64,000 bases of DNA from Isoetes taiwanensis. Lineage: Eukaryota; Streptophyta; Lycopodiopsida; Isoetales; Isoetaceae. The notes under the pieces were generated by a model. The model was not told where the DNA came from. It made no database searches and saw nothing but the letters and a program-made list of their open reading frames with translations. Position 1 is the first letter of the stretch. Each line of letters begins with the position of its first letter. The position numbers were made by a program, and so were the translations under genes. Positions 13,535-25,852 of this stretch are shown piece by piece. The stretch spans positions 1 to 64,000 of the forward strand of contig JAJEKV010000398.1 of assembly GCA_021234155.1 (NCBI GenBank), in the 5' to 3' direction.

Positions 13535-13784
13535 AACCATCATTCAATTAAATTGGGATTATGTCTTAATTTTGGGATAAATTTTATATTGCACTTTTTT
13601 AGTAACTTTGTTAAATTCACTTTTTTAGTAACTTTGTTGCCCTTAGACTAGAATAGACGTTAACATATAATCACACACGGGAATATAAATTCACACCTTA
13701 ACTTCAAATTACAAAATCATATATCATGAAACTCAAGTAGTACACAACTTTTATTAAAAGTGATTGATACATAGTAACTGTTTA

Positions 13785-16746
13785 TCATTTTTCCACCAAC
13801 ATCCCCAAGGATATGAGAACCTTATTCCTTACATCCTGAGGTATTGTAACTCTCGCTGTTTTACTAGGAATAGTTTTTGGAGTCCATGAGTACAATACGG
13901 TTTCAATGTCTAGCCAAAGATCAGGATCACTAGGATTTCTCCTCCACCTCTTTGTCCAACAATCTGAATATCTTTCTTTATCGGTGACATTACTCAACTG
14001 ATGTACTGGACACCACCATTCCACGCGCACCTTATTGAAGTTAACATCACCTTCTTCTTTGCAAATATCTGAGATAGTCCATCCCAACCACACTGGATAG
14101 GTCTCTAGATCTCTTTGGTTTTACTACTACAAATTGGTGGCACTCCACGTCAGTAGAAGGTTCATAACAATCCATGCCTAGATATTTTGGCCTATCCTTC
14201 TTAGGACCAACATAGTGTTTATCAGATTGAGGAGGAGCATATGCCTTCACAATGCTAGTAATGGTACCATCATCTTCGTCAGCACCAGCTAATGTTTTCC
14301 ACTTACTTTTAGGGAACCACCCTTCGGTAACTGTTTGTTAGAGGATGTGTCTACCTCATCCAACAAGTTGATCACCTTCTTCCAATAATCTATCAATGCA
14401 CGATTAGTCTCATCTGAATTAGTTTGCCAATGCTTGATGTAGTCATTGATGCCATCCTTAGTCAAGCCCAATTGCTTGACTTCTTGATTAGTTTTAGAGC
14501 TTTTGGTTGACGAGGGAGGTATCATAGGCTTGCCATTTGCATCCCTGCGCCAAATTTCTGCCCACCTCTCCACTTCTCCTCGAAGGTCTCATTTTCCATT
14601 GCATGATTGGAATCCCTTCTCTCACCCAAAAAAGTGAATTGAAGAGGTCTAGAATGACCTTCCATGTCAGGAAAGCATAACCATCCACAAAACTCTTCCA
14701 ATCAGGCACTTCTTCTATGATAGATCCTATAGGAGATGGATTTGTACATCCATGAAATATTTCCAATAGCACAGGAAAGTTGGTAGCTGTCTGTCTTTGT
14801 CTCAATACATGACTATATTTTCCAAACAATGCATCCACATCCTCATGAGTATGTCGGGCATTAGGAACCCCAAATTGACTCTTTCAAAAATACCCACAAT
14901 TGTTAAAGTAGGATAAGAAAGAAAACATCCACCTATTCTTATTTTGACCAAAGACAATTATCTAGTTGCAAGAGGAGCTTTGGGGCAGGATCTGAGGGTT
15001 TAGCTTGCGAGATGTTGAAGCTCCAACATGTGTTCATTAGGTCCATTCCTCCTAAATCTTGCCTTGCTAAACTTTTCAATACTATTGGGGTTCCATCCAA
15101 CAATGCACTATGTAGTGCACGGCTAGTTTGGGATCCTGTGAGGGTGACCATTGTAACCCTTCTCATAGTTTCTTAAACACCTCATGATACTCCCAATGTG
15201 AAAATCACGGACCATCCTCTAAACTGAAATGGCCATAATAGGTCAGAGGCGCCCATGCAATATTGCCCAGTCATTGAAATACGCAAGGGGTATGATCTTC
15301 CACATGACTTAGGAATGTACTTGAATTGTGGAAGACAAGTCTACTGTTGGTCCATTTTATCATGTATAATACATAGATAGTTATTAGGTTCCATTAGAGA
15401 TAAGGTCCTCCACATCCAATAAGTTGATCTACATGATAGTTGATCCGTCATATGGTCCTTCATATGTTCCCTTATCTTTGCCCTTAGACTTGGTTGCACA
15501 GGTCTTATCTAGTGTCTCCTTCAGCTTAGCACATAAATTGCACTTGGCAAAGTTGTTTGAAGTTGCTATGGTCACATGCTTGAAATGCTTATTCCATAGC
15601 CTACTAAAACTGGTTTGGGATATAGAGGCCACTCCAAGTTCCAAGCAATGCATTTATTTCCTCTAATATGCTCTTCTTAAGGTACAATGGGATGGCAATC
15701 TTTTTTTCAACAATAACTCTACCCTGTTCATCCTTCTTACTCTTATGTGGCATGTTTTCTGCATTGAAATCCACATATCTTTCAAATATTTCCTTTGCGA
15801 CTATATAGTTCTTGAGGTAGGCCTTACCAGGCCCGATGTTCCCATGCAATGCAATTTTACTACCATTTTCATGTCTCTTTGCCAGTTATTGCCAAGAAGA
15901 GGTTGGAATTCCATGTATAGCCATCCATGCTTTTGAACATATCCACTTTCCATTCAATGGGAATCTTTTTCTTCTTTGATCTTTCATCCTGAATTGCATA
16001 GCCAAATATGGTGTACATGAAATTCCTCCCCCGCTATCACACTTATGTTCCCTGATATGTAGCTCTTGCTCCCACCAACTCCTCTATTGTGAACATTCTA
16101 ACACAAGAAGCCCAACAACATTCACCTCCTCTAACCTTCATCATAGCTTGGAGAACAATCATAATCGACTTGCATCTTTTGGTGGGATAATGTTTGAAAG
16201 TTGGAAGTGGCCTCTTGCTACTTGTGTAAACATTATTGACAATGGTTCTACATCTATAGGAAACGTGTAGTTCCCCTCCGGTTGAATACGTCCCCTAGGC
16301 CATGCAACAATAGTTGGAACCTCTAGTTGCTTCACACAAGCTAGGCATTCTTGTTTGCCTGAACCCTTTTCCTTCCAATTGTCATATAATTTTGAGATTG
16401 CCACACCTACTTTTTGTCCTCCCCTAATCTTTCATCATTTTGCATTGATAGGATCTGCTAGAACAATAATCCCTTCTCCCTCTTGCCTCATTTGCATGCA
16501 TGCGGGATCTTGACCTTTTGTTTTTCCAATCGACCCTAGTATAAAGTACAATTTCCTTTCTGTGGCATCATCCTTTTCATTTGAGGTCTTTTCCTTTCCT
16601 TTGCCATCATCTTTGTCATCTTCATCCTTTTCATTTCTGGTCTTTTCCTTTCCTTTCCCATCATCTTTGTCATCTTCATTAGTTGGGGATTTTTCTTTTG
16701 CTTTGATCACCATCATTGGGGGCCTTGGGGATTTAGCATTTTGCAT
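13785..16746 (-). pseudogene. DUF7869-type transposase-like gene of element 1
   Basis: Minus-strand blocks in order: an N-terminal segment with a twice-repeated acidic/basic unit (DDKDDGKGKEKT, 16,746-16,435); a segment with IVAWPRGRIQPEGNYTFP (16,404-16,159); HGNIGPGKA ... NAENMPHK (15,849-15,604); a zinc-binding block with SFSRLWNKHFKHV and FAKCNLCAKLK (15,653-15,429); PKLLLQLDNC (about 14,965); HTHEDVDALFGKYS (about 14,857-14,814); then VPDWKSFVDGY and a C-terminal domain with KVRVEWWCP ... DCWTKRW ... LYSWTPK (14,093-13,785). LQLDN and GHTHED.D are hallmark motifs of the DUF7869 family found in plant, oomycete and animal mobile elements. The gene would be about 900 residues. It is broken by at least six frameshifts. 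I infer that it mobilises the element. Confidence 0.75.
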
Positions 16747-16789
16747 GCCATTGACCTAAAATGAATAAAACCTATAGTAAGTTAGCATA

Positions 16790-17220
16790 TCCAAATAACA
16801 TCTCCCTAACATGTTCTTAAATGAAAGTTAACCTTAATAATAACCTTAATAACCTATAATAACTTAATCTATAATAATAATAAGTTAACCTATAATATAG
16901 TAACTTGTAATAACCTTTAATGTTGTAACCTTTAAAACAACTTTAAGGCTTTTAGGTTAGCACTTTTTAAGGTTAGAAGTTGTAAGGTTAAAACTTCTAA
17001 CCTTCAATAAATATAACCTTAGCCTAAAACTTTTTAAAACTTAAAACTTCTAAATTCAAATTCATAAACCTTAAATCTTAAATCTTATATTAACCTTAAA
17101 TCTTAAATCTTATATAAACCTTAAATCTTAAATCTTATATAAACCTAAATCTTATATTAACCTTAACCTTAAATCTTCAAATTCATTAACCTTAAATCTT
17201 ATAACTTATGTAACCCTTGC
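16790..17220. repeat. AT-rich minisatellite of TTAAATCTTATAT-like units
   Basis: Degenerate tandem units such as AACCTTAAATCTTAAATCTT recur from about 17,040 to 17,215, preceded by looser TAATAACCT repeats. It lies just upstream of the DUF7869-type gene, where its promoter would be expected. Confidence 0.6.
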
Positions 17221-17280
17221 AATAAATGTTGTGGCCGTTATTATGGCGCTGTACGTAAATTTTTAAAGCGCTTATTATTT

Positions 17281-18600
17281 CCAGTTCACAATCCCTTTCC
17301 AACTTTTTTCCAAATTTTTCGTCTCTCATTGAACTTGAACTACCTGCGTGCGCTCAACTTTCCGACTAATCGCGCTGAATCGCTTTCCGAATCGCCGCTT
17401 CGATCTATATCCGCCTTTGAACTATATCCGGCGAACTATCCAATCTGCTTCAATCTCGTGGCGCTTCAATCTTTGCATGCACCGCTTCAATCTCGTGGCT
17501 TCAACTGCCTTCAATGCATCGAATGCGCTTTTCGGCTTCTATATGCTTTAAAACCTTCTATATGCTTTAAACTCGGCTTTTCGAGCTTTTTATTTCTACA
17601 ATCACTTTAGGGTTTTAAACCAAAGGTGTTTTCGGCTCAAAGGTTTGTAGGCTTTTTGGTTTTTGGTTTTTCGCTCTTTGACTTTGGTTTTTGTGTTAAA
17701 GCTTCTGGTCTCCAAATCATTCCTTTTCGTGTTAAAGATTTTTTTCGGCTTCTTAAGGCTCAAATCATCTCGAATCAAATCATCCGCTATTGGTTTTCGA
17801 TCTTTTGGTTTCGCTCAAGTCGAGAGGCTCAATTCTTTTACCACAAATAGGTTAGTATGTCTCATTCTTTACATAAATAGGTACGTAACACAAATAGGTT
17901 AGTATCTCTCATTTTTTAGTTATTTTTACGAAAGCATGTTATTTTACATGCATCGTATATTTACCACGCTTAATTTAATCGCTTAATCGGTTACTTTTAC
18001 ATGAATGAGAATATCCTCGCTCTCTATGATCTTGTTCGTGATCTTGCCTATATGATCTCTTGCTCTTATTCTATTTCACTAGCTCTTCCTCTATCTTGTT
18101 CTAATTAATGATCTAAAATAATGAAGTTATTTTATTTCACGAAGCTCTTCCTCTATCCGTTTTCTAATTAATGATCATAATTAGGAAGTAAATAATGATC
18201 ATAATTTGAAAGTAAATAATGATCATAGATCATATCCGTTTCTATGATCTTGCTCTATGATCTATATGATCATAGATCATAGATCTTCACTAGCTCTTCC
18301 TCTATCCGCGCTCTAAATAATGAACTAAAACAATGAACTAAACAATGAACTAATAACTGCTTTATATTTTGAATTGCGTGATTCTCGAGATTCCGCATTA
18401 TGCATTTTGTTAGAATAATATGTTGGAATAATAGAAATCGCGCTTGGCGCATTTCTATTTTGGGTTACGTTTTCCACTAGGTTAATCCAAACCAGCGCTG
18501 CGTTTTAGTTTGGCATTTCAATTTCATACGGCTCTATACAAATGCCGGCGGTGAAATAGATCCGGGCTAATTACTTTCTCGATTTCTAGTGCCATGGATT
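17281..18600 (+). other. CT-rich, then AT-rich non-coding part of element 1
   Basis: 17,281-17,850 is pyrimidine-rich and ends ATAG|GTTAGTATG, a possible 5' UTR with a splice donor. The same GTTAGTATG occurs at 43,440, after the first ATG of the plus gene of element 2. 18,110-18,310 is made of repeated ATGATCATA / ATAGATCATAGATC palindromic words. I see no clear ORF. Confidence 0.35.
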
Positions 18601-18990
18601 TTCTTATGCATGGACACCGGCTGGTTCAAATACACCGGCTGGTTCTAGTTCCCCGGATCACCATCAACTCGACCTTACAGACAAGATATTACTTGAGTGT
18701 GCTGTTCAAAACGTTCAAAGAGAGTTGGAGAATCCATTAGAAACCCTGTATCGGGGGGCCATGGGTACACTTCCATCGTGATCTATGGACATATCGGACT
18801 CTCATGCTCTTAGTAAGGCTCATGCCAACAAATAAGTACAAGGATTTGATTTATAGTATCGGGGATCGATACAACACTCGGTTTGGAGACTCGACATCCT
18901 CGTGAAAGATGAGGATCCCGTCATATCAAAGGTGGTTCGTGGACTTCTTATGGATTGGGCGAGATGAAGTGGACCGTCCGACATATTGTA
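18600..18990 (+). pseudogene. Unrecognised coding-like segment in element 1
   Basis: The plus strand can be read with frameshifts as a protein-like stretch: SSPDHHQLDLTDKILLECAV (about 18,650-18,710) in one frame, then NKYKDLIYSIGDRYNTRFGD (about 18,830-18,890), then a frame starting at 18,909 with YQRWFVDFLWIGRDEV. No family is recognised. It overlaps a minus-strand ORF (19,107-18,820), and only one of the two is likely to be real. Confidence 0.25.
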
Positions 18991-19640
18991 GAGATAGAAA
19001 GAATTGGCATACTGGCGCATTTTGGAGAAGAAGAAATGTACATAACTTTTTGAATATGAATACAAACTCGCTACCGGGCGCAATTTTGCACTATACTTTT
19101 TCGTCATTAGTTTATTTTTTTTATATGTAATGTCGAAAACATTGAATCCTCGGTGGATGCCCTCCGGCCTAAGATGACCAACCCAAGAAACTACATATTT
19201 TCATTAATGTGTAGTTTTATGGGGTTGATATGATCGGCTAAAGAGCATCAAAGAATAAAGTTCACAACATCATGCCAGATGATATGATATATTTTTTTTT
19301 TGAATATCCAAATATACATACCTTTTTTCAGACGCTCTTTTGGCCATGCTACAAATGTGCTCCACGCTTTCACCAACCCATTCGCCACGGGATGTCTTCT
19401 TGGAAGAGCCTCATCTTCATAATTGCAGTTTAGAATAGAAATCTTACAGAAACTTGTTCCAAGAGGAACACCATGACACATAGAACTTGGATTCAAATCT
19501 TCGATTTTACACAATCCTACTCGGCGCTTCAAGTTTGCTGTTAAAAGATAGCATTCTTCTCCTACAATCGATAAAAGAACCGTAATGCATTGTAAAAATA
19601 GAGGACGAAAAAATTGAGAACAAGAGAATGCATTCAATTC
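18820..19640 (-). pseudogene. DUF8039-like gene of element 1
   Basis: The minus-strand block ECYLLTANLKRRVG...MCHGVPLG...LPRRHP...TFVAWPKERLKK (about 19,555-19,322) matches the plan of the DUF8039 domain (Cys-Leu-Leu opening, HGVPLG, ending in an AWP motif). This domain is known from plant CACTA-type and related transposons. The coding block ends in AAAAAAG|GTATGTAT at 19,321, a splice donor at the same place as in the homologue at 42,277-41,875. Downstream sequence to 18,820 is open in part but unrecognised. Its role in transposition is not known. Confidence 0.6.
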
Positions 19641-20063
19641 ACCATAGTTCAGCAGACATCGAATGGGAATTGAAGGCGGCTCGATCGAATGGATTGAAGG
19701 CGGCTCGATCGATCGAATGGGATCGAACGGATCTTGGGCGCTCTGATAGTCGATTGTTCTTGGGCGCTCTGATACTAGGAATGATCTTGGCGCCCGATAG
19801 TAGGTGGTCGATTAGGTGGTAGTAGATTGCCACATATCGTTTTTGAAATTAATAATTAATTGTTATCTTGAAATTGCACTAAAAAAGAAAAACACAATTT
19901 AAATTTGTAAATGAGCTGGACGGGCGGTTAATTACATGCATAAATTTAAAAGGACGCGAATTTGAATTTTACGGTTGTAAACTGGACTACCTAGATTATG
20001 AACGCATACATATAAGTTTAAACCAAAACCCCAGTCTCTTACTATCCGCGACTTGCAGTTCTA

Positions 20064-23000
20064 TGGCGCCTAGAGGATTCGGCCGCCGCGAAGGCGCCGG
20101 TAGAGGAGGTGGGCTTACAGCCCAAAGCACAAATCCTAAGCCCGGAGGTGCTGAACAAGCAGAAAGTTTTGATCCAACAAGCCTCGTGTAATTGATCTGT
20201 TTTTGTTTTGTAATTGATTTGCGGTCTCTTTTATTGTTAGGTTTCTAGGATGTTTTTCAACCGCAGTATTTTCGCGGTATGCGTGTGTCTCGTGTATTGT
20301 CTACCTTTCATATTGTTTCGTGTCATTTCTAACGCTTCTACTACCTTGTTTTTGTGTGTTTTTGTTATAATCTTCTCCTTTACTCGAGATATGTTTTGTT
20401 GGAACAATTATCCATTTTGTATAATGTAGACCGTGGAAGTCTTTACTTCATATTCTCCGATTCTTTTGACAAGTCTTTTTGTAGCCTAGTATGTCTCTTT
20501 ATAAAAGAGAAGTGTCCGTAGGTCCCCTCTTAAGAACGCTACCGGGCGCCGATTTATAATTATGAGTGGTTTTGGTTGTGTCCGCTACTTTCCCCGTGGT
20601 ACAATTTATGTTTTTGAAAGTAAATGCGTTTATGAAAAAGCGGCCGGGCGCGATTTCATTACTCACCACATGATTGTAACTTTCAGGATCTTCTAAAAAT
20701 GTGAAAAGAAAAGCAAGAACATCTGCACAGGGTCCAGGGACATCTGCACAGAAAAAACCAAGAACGGATGAAGATGTATCAGTTGCAGATTTGGCTGCGT
20801 TGCTAGACCATTGACGACACGATCGAAATAATGAAGGCTCAGGTAGAGCCTCCATGTCCAGAAGAAGATCTACCAGAGGGCTCTGAATGGTATGTGGAGA
20901 TCTTCAAGACTAGCGGAAAGATGATCTGATTTTCATGTCTAGAGTTAAGGAAACAGATCAAATGAAGAAACAAGGTATTCGATCACATGCGAAGAACATG
21001 ACGATTCTTACCGTTCTGTGACATTTGAAGTTTTCCGGTCGAGAAAAATAAAAAAAGTATTGAAGAAGTTAAATTATCGCAGTTGCTAGTTCCTTTAAAG
21101 AGATCGCCCTAAGAGCGGATGAGGCCGCAGATAACCTCTTCAAATTTATCGGGTCGTGGTGATCTATTGACACCAAAAAAATATGTGAAGGTCTCTCACG
21201 GAGAAGAGCAATCAAGACAAGGTCACAAACTAGTCCAACACCTACAAGCTTTAAAAAGAGAAGGAAGATGCAAGTTCTAGAGCCGAGGAAACACCGGACG
21301 TTCTAGGCATTACATGTGATATGACTAGTGATGATGACAAGGCGAGACGGTTAGAGGCCATGAGCAAACTCAAGAAATATGTCGACAAGTATCCACCGGG
21401 CCTTAGCTTCACGCGATCCTATCCATGTCTATGTGCTTTTCAGGTCCACGAAGGCTATGTTTGTCGCCAGAAGATTTGACAAGCAAAGACGCAATGGAAA
21501 TAGTCGGCAAAGATGATAGAAAACCCGGTGACAGGTGCCAATGCCTACAGAGATGTGGTGCCTTTGATATGAAGACGAAGAAGGTGTTGATATGGAATAA
21601 ACTTGAAGATTTAACGGCAACCTCGATATTCACTTCATGATAATAGATGGCCAAAGATTCGCTGGAGGCGCAGAAGGTTTTGATCATCAAGCACAAAAAA
21701 CCGGAAATCGTTATTCTATAGATCGTATTCACCGAAATTGCCGATTCCTCGCTAATTCCACAACGGCAGCAGTAATTAGCCGAAATCAGCGGCCATCGAA
21801 TGACATGGGAAAGACATTCTGCGTACAAAAAGGTATTTTATGTTCCACACATATGGCGTTTAAATCGCGCCAGGCGTTTTCGCTTAATCACGTATTTACA
21901 AGAAAGAAACGCTACCGGGCGCATTTCTTCATATGGTCGCGATTTTCTAAATATGGATAGCAAAACGCGGGGCGGGCGCTTTATGTTGTTATTTAGGTGA
22001 CGGATTTAGAAGAAACGCTACCGGGCGCTAATTCTTCATCATGAAGAAATCGCTACCAGCGCCGCTTTTTGTAAATACGTGGATTAACTAAACGCAGCGG
22101 GCGCTTTTTATATTGTTACTTTCACGACACATTTATTTTTTTATCTAACGGCCCATATTTTGCAAAACCGTGATGTGGAGCAGATTATGCACGCCAGAAC
22201 TAATGGATCGAATATGGAAAACCAATGCCGAATTGCACAAGGGCAATCTAAGAGTGCCGAATTCAAATTACTAGAAAGGACACCGTGCCAAACCATATCT
22301 GGGGACAAGAACAAGGCCACTAGATCAAAGAAGAAAAAGGGGATGCAACAAGCCGGCAATGAAGAGCAAACGGTGCCAAAGGATGCCCGCAAGATTATTT
22401 TTCTTCCGACCGTATGGGAAAAGTGGAACTAATTTTGGGACGCCTATTCGAAAAAGAAGTTGCCGTGATTCGTATGGGCGTTTCCTCCGCAAGATACGCC
22501 TATTTTTATATAGGTATCACGTAAATGAGAAAGGCACAAGGATTGGATGATGCAGAATTAATCTCTGTTCTAGATAGTTGCATCAGAAAGGAAGTTATCT
22601 ACAAGAAAACGTCTGCAGCAAAGCACTTGACATCTTTCCAAGATGCATGCGAATCGATAAAGAATATGAAAGTCCTGAAAAAGTGTTGGTGAAGAACCGC
22701 AAAGGCTCTCGGGGAGACATGATGTTATCAGAGATAGGCTTAATGCAAAAGTACAACGTATCTAATGATGACATTAAGAAATATGTATTTTGGTCAAAAG
22801 ATTTTGTGAAGCAGCAAAAGGCGAAGAATGTGGCAACTCTTAAGGGGATTCACACGAAAGTTGCGTCTGACCTAAAAAGAAAAGTTGCTTTGGTGAAGAA
22901 GACGGCAGTAGACGAGTCTCCTTTTTTCTATAAGGTGTCCACTGGTTATAAGTGTGCCATGCCGAGGTAGGTGAAGGGCCAACCGACATCACTCTATTTG

Positions 23001-23130
23001 TTCTTGATAGCCGGTAACGAGATGGACAATGGGATGATTACGCACCTTCTTCAACACATGCAAAGCTGGTTTGACGATCGAGATGCATTATACTATCGCG
23101 GACGCTTTACACCGACATTTCCTACACGAT
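20064..23130 (+). pseudogene. Plus-strand gene of element 1, N-terminal and central parts
   Basis: A likely first exon runs from the ATG at 20,064 (MAPRGFGRREGAGRGGG, Gly/Arg-rich) to about 20,186, before a GTGTAATTG-type donor. The next exon follows TAACTTTCAG at about 20,687 with a basic nuclear-signal-like stretch (VKRKARTS, KKPRTDEDVS) and then PEGSEWYVEIFKTSGK (about 20,870). A later block (22,575-22,970) has MLSEIGLMQKYNVSNDDIKK and DFVKQQKAKNVATLKGIHTK, then TSLYLFLIAGNEMDNGMI (23,000). The same order of motifs (KKPRKD, AEGSECYVTV, ITNKDMLRY, TASLFVVDCR) occurs in element 2 at 44,350-45,548. No known domain is recognised. Many stops and frameshifts. Confidence 0.5.
21830..22190 (+). 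other. Probable intron with a run of GCGC palindromes
   Basis: A donor-like AAAAAG|GTATTTTATG at 21,831 opens a stretch in which four GC-rich words on the theme AAACGCTACCGGGCGC occur (about 21,907, 22,012, 22,045 and 22,088) in otherwise AT-rich DNA. The stretch ends near GTGGAGCAG at 22,185. Confidence 0.35.
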
Positions 23131-23188
23131 ATGCACTAGTCTAGCCGCAAATGATGTCAATGCATTAAAGTGATGAGGCAAGCAAAGA

Positions 23189-24135
23189 ATGATAGATGAA
23201 AACAAAGATAGTGAGTTTAGTACCGAAAGTAAGATCTCACATGTGCTAGTCCTTATGATAGCCATTATGGATGATAAAGAATATGAAAGACTCAAGGGGA
23301 AACCAGAAGGTGAGAAGATTGCTTGGCAGTGCTATCGGCTAGATGAACCCCTATTGAAGAATGTTTTTTATGTCGAATCCAATTGCGAAGACAAAGGGAA
23401 AGGGACTGCAGATGTGGATGTGGACCTTATAGCGGACGAAGAGGAAGAGGAAGAGGAAGAAGAAAACTGGGTCGACCCTGTCCTTAATTCACCAATCAAG
23501 TATGAGCTACCGACCACAAGATAAGGGGAGGCTGAATAAGTACGGTTTCTTTGGCCCTTTCGAAGTTTTCTTGATTGAAGCCTTCGCCTGCTAGAGTCTA
23601 CGCGGTTGGGAGTTTCATGTTGGAGGTTATGTGTCAAGGGAAGCTCAAGCTAGCTAGGAAATGCCAAAGTGTGGTCTCTCGATGGTCAAGCCAAGGACTT
23701 CCTCGATATTTTTTCGAGAAAGTGCTAGAGGTGGCACCTAGGGGTCCGCTAGGTAGTGCAAAAATAAAGCTTCCAGCTCTAAGTCCAAATTTTTACTCAA
23801 GCAGATCCGGGCCGCAGAGCTGAAGAAATGAGAAAGCATATAGAGGGCATAAGGAAGAATATCGACAAGCAACAGCTTAACTATGCGGCCGAGAGCGTGC
23901 CTATCCTTCCAATCACATTGGAAAATCCGACAGAAGTGGATGTAGGTAACGCAAACGAAGAAGACAAAATCCTAGATGATACAATTGGATTCGAAAGCTC
24001 GAGTCGTTAGCATAAAGAGTAATGAAGTATCAACCATAGTTCAAACACTAAGTGATGTGGTCGACACTTTCGCGTAATCAAGACGTACCGAGAGTAAGCT
24101 CATCATTGCGGATGTTGAACAGAACCGAGAAAAGG
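23189..24135 (+). pseudogene. Acidic linker region of the element 1 phosphatase gene
   Basis: An open frame (23,189-23,524) reads KISHVLVLMIAIMDDKEYER, KIAWQCYRLDEP and then a run of about ten Glu (EEEEEEEEE) before WVDPVLNSP. A second open frame (23,828-24,010) has KHIEGIRKNIDKQQLNYA. In element 2 the equivalent place also holds an acidic, low-complexity region (49,160-49,350). The segment ends in GAGAAAAG|GTATGT at 24,135, a splice donor just before the HAD domain, as in element 2. Confidence 0.45.
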
Positions 24136-24152
24136 TATGTTATTCAAACAAT

Positions 24153-24260
24153 GAAAAATCGCCGCCAGCGCCATTTCAATTCTTCAAACAGATTGAAAAT
24201 CGCGCCAGCGCCGATTTCAATTATTCCAACAGGATTGAAAATCGCCAAGCGCGATTTCAA
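24153..24260. repeat. Three tandem GCGC palindromes in an intron
   Basis: Near-palindromes of the type TGAAAATCGCGCCAGCGC (followed by CGATTTCA) occur at 24,153-24,178, 24,194-24,218 and 24,236-24,260, about 42 bp apart, separated by AT-rich sequence. They lie between the donor at 24,135 and the HAD-encoding exon. Confidence 0.7.
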
Positions 24261-24324
24261 TTTCTTTTTCCTTGTCTCACAAGTGTGTGCTTTATTATTA
24301 CGGACATCTAATCCGGTTTCCCAA

Positions 24325-24960
24325 AATTTCGTGTTCGATTTGAATGGAGTGCTCGCAAAAACGCTACCTAAAGCACAATTTCCTTTATCATGGTATGCAC
24401 GTAAAACCATTTGAGACATATACTAAAAATGGGTATATCCGCCGTATCTGAAGGAGATGTTAGACCAAGCTTTCTTTTTATTTCGTTGTGCAATTTGGTC
24501 ACGATGGAGAATAGAAATATACGAGGAAGTTTTGAGAGTAGTTCCCGAAGTTACATAGAGATTGGGCATCCGTTTGGGATCGAGCAAATGTAAGTCATTC
24601 AATAACCCAAAGGATCCTGGTGTAAAAAAATATTTGTGAAATGCTTGAGCGACATGATGGATGACTTGGGCGCTCAGAGAAGGAAGACATCATTATAGTT
24701 GATGATGACGCCTTGAAGTGTTGCTTCAATCATCCACGATCCACTAAATCCACCATCCTATCATCCCGAGGATTTTGAAAAAGATGACTTCTCGCTTCGT
24801 TTTGTCAAGCATCTTGCACCTAAATATCTACAGGAAAAAGGTCGAAGAGATACAAACACTATACCCGCAACTTAATCGGACAGTGGGGAAATTGACAGGA
24901 CCTAGAGAAGATCGTTCTAGAAAGGGAACTTTTTTGATATATATATATATGTATACGTGA
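24325..24960 (+). pseudogene. FCP1/NIF-like HAD phosphatase domain, element 1 (broken)
   Basis: Pieces in three frames line up with the intact domain at 49,630-50,134: FVFDLNGVLAKTLPKAQ (motif I, about 24,337), VYPPYLKEMLDQAFFLFR followed by AIWSRWRIEIYEEVLRVVPEV (motif II W-S, about 24,433-24,555), and VDDDALKCCFNHP (motif IV, about 24,699-24,740). A short open segment with FEKDDFSLRFVKHLAPKYLQ follows. FCP1/NIF proteins are HAD-fold Ser/Thr phosphatases that act on proteins such as the RNA polymerase II tail. DLNG in place of DxDxT is seen in a plant subfamily. At least three frameshifts and a stop make this copy inactive. Confidence 0.7.
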
Positions 24961-25852
24961 AATACACTTTCCAATAAGTTTTGAATATGAAATATACTTT
25001 ACACCAAACTCTTTTCGAATATATATTGTGTTCTTATATCAGCATTATTGGTTTGCGGTAACGTATTGTTGTTTTTATATTACGTGTATGGTTTGCTATA
25101 CTTGCAATAATTTGTATGTATATACCGGCCAATAATTTAGGTGTCTATAAATAATATGCATGAAATTGGCAAACCATCGGCAAACCCCGGCTTCCATATA
25201 CGCTTGTTATTATGGCACATTCTATTACCTCCGCCAGATGAACCACGCATGAACCTCAAGTAGAGTGCCGCGAAGCTAGAAATAGAACCGGGGACTGGCT
25301 TGATGTCGTTGCTATGAATCCCGTCCGCTTCTATCCTGATCCCTTTGATGTTGTAATCCATCTTATATGGAATCCGAGCATGGTTTGTTCATGATCGAAA
25401 GGATCTCAAGACGCCGCTTGGCGCTTACCGGCCGACGATGATTCGGATTAGTTTTAAAGTTTATGTTCCACTATAATACGTTATTTATGGGAATAAAATC
25501 GCCACGCCGCGATTTGACCCTTTGAAAATCTACGCTCAGTAGCAACTTGCTTTGTCGTTATTTATTCGTAAAACACTACAATTTCAATGTTTAGATTTCG
25601 TTTAAAATTGGGTGATTTATCTAATTAATAAGCAATTTCCTACTTTTTATATTGCCAACATTCTTTCATAATATGGGTCATTTGGACCGAATATTTGGAT
25701 GCCCTTGCATTTCAACATAAAATGCATCTTCCTAGCCCGAAAATGAACTCAGTGCAAAAGTGTGGTTAATTCAATATAATGGTCAATAAATAGCTTATAC
25801 GGCGCGATTTTGGAATAGACATAATCCCAATTTAATTGAATGATGGTTCAAA

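Larger units (their letters stand above)
13535..25848. mobile_element. Large DNA transposon, element 1 (12,314 bp), with phosphatase-domain gene
   Basis: The ends are perfect 32-bp inverted repeats starting AACCATCATTCAATTAAATT (13,535-13,566 and 25,817-25,848). They are flanked by the direct 4-bp repeat CAAA (13,531-13,534 and 25,849-25,852). Taking out the element and one CAAA restores a continuous host reading frame on the minus strand, which fixes the borders. Contents from left: a minus-strand DUF7869-type gene (13,785-16,746), an AT minisatellite, a CT-rich stretch and plus-strand coding-like sequence (17.3-18.9 kb), a minus-strand DUF8039-like gene (about 18,820-19,640), and a plus-strand gene (20,064-25,000) ending in an FCP1-like HAD domain. 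All genes are broken by frameshifts and stops. A relative with the same plan lies at 39,418-50,741. Confidence 0.85.

Noticed and set aside
13535-13543. Two ATG codons as the start of the ORF at 13,543-13,193
   Set aside because: They belong to the inverted end of the large element; the true reading comes from the host frame at 13,534.
18909-19130. Plus-strand ORF of 73 codons as an independent gene
   Set aside because: Overlaps a minus-strand ORF of similar quality; only faint coding signal and no motif.
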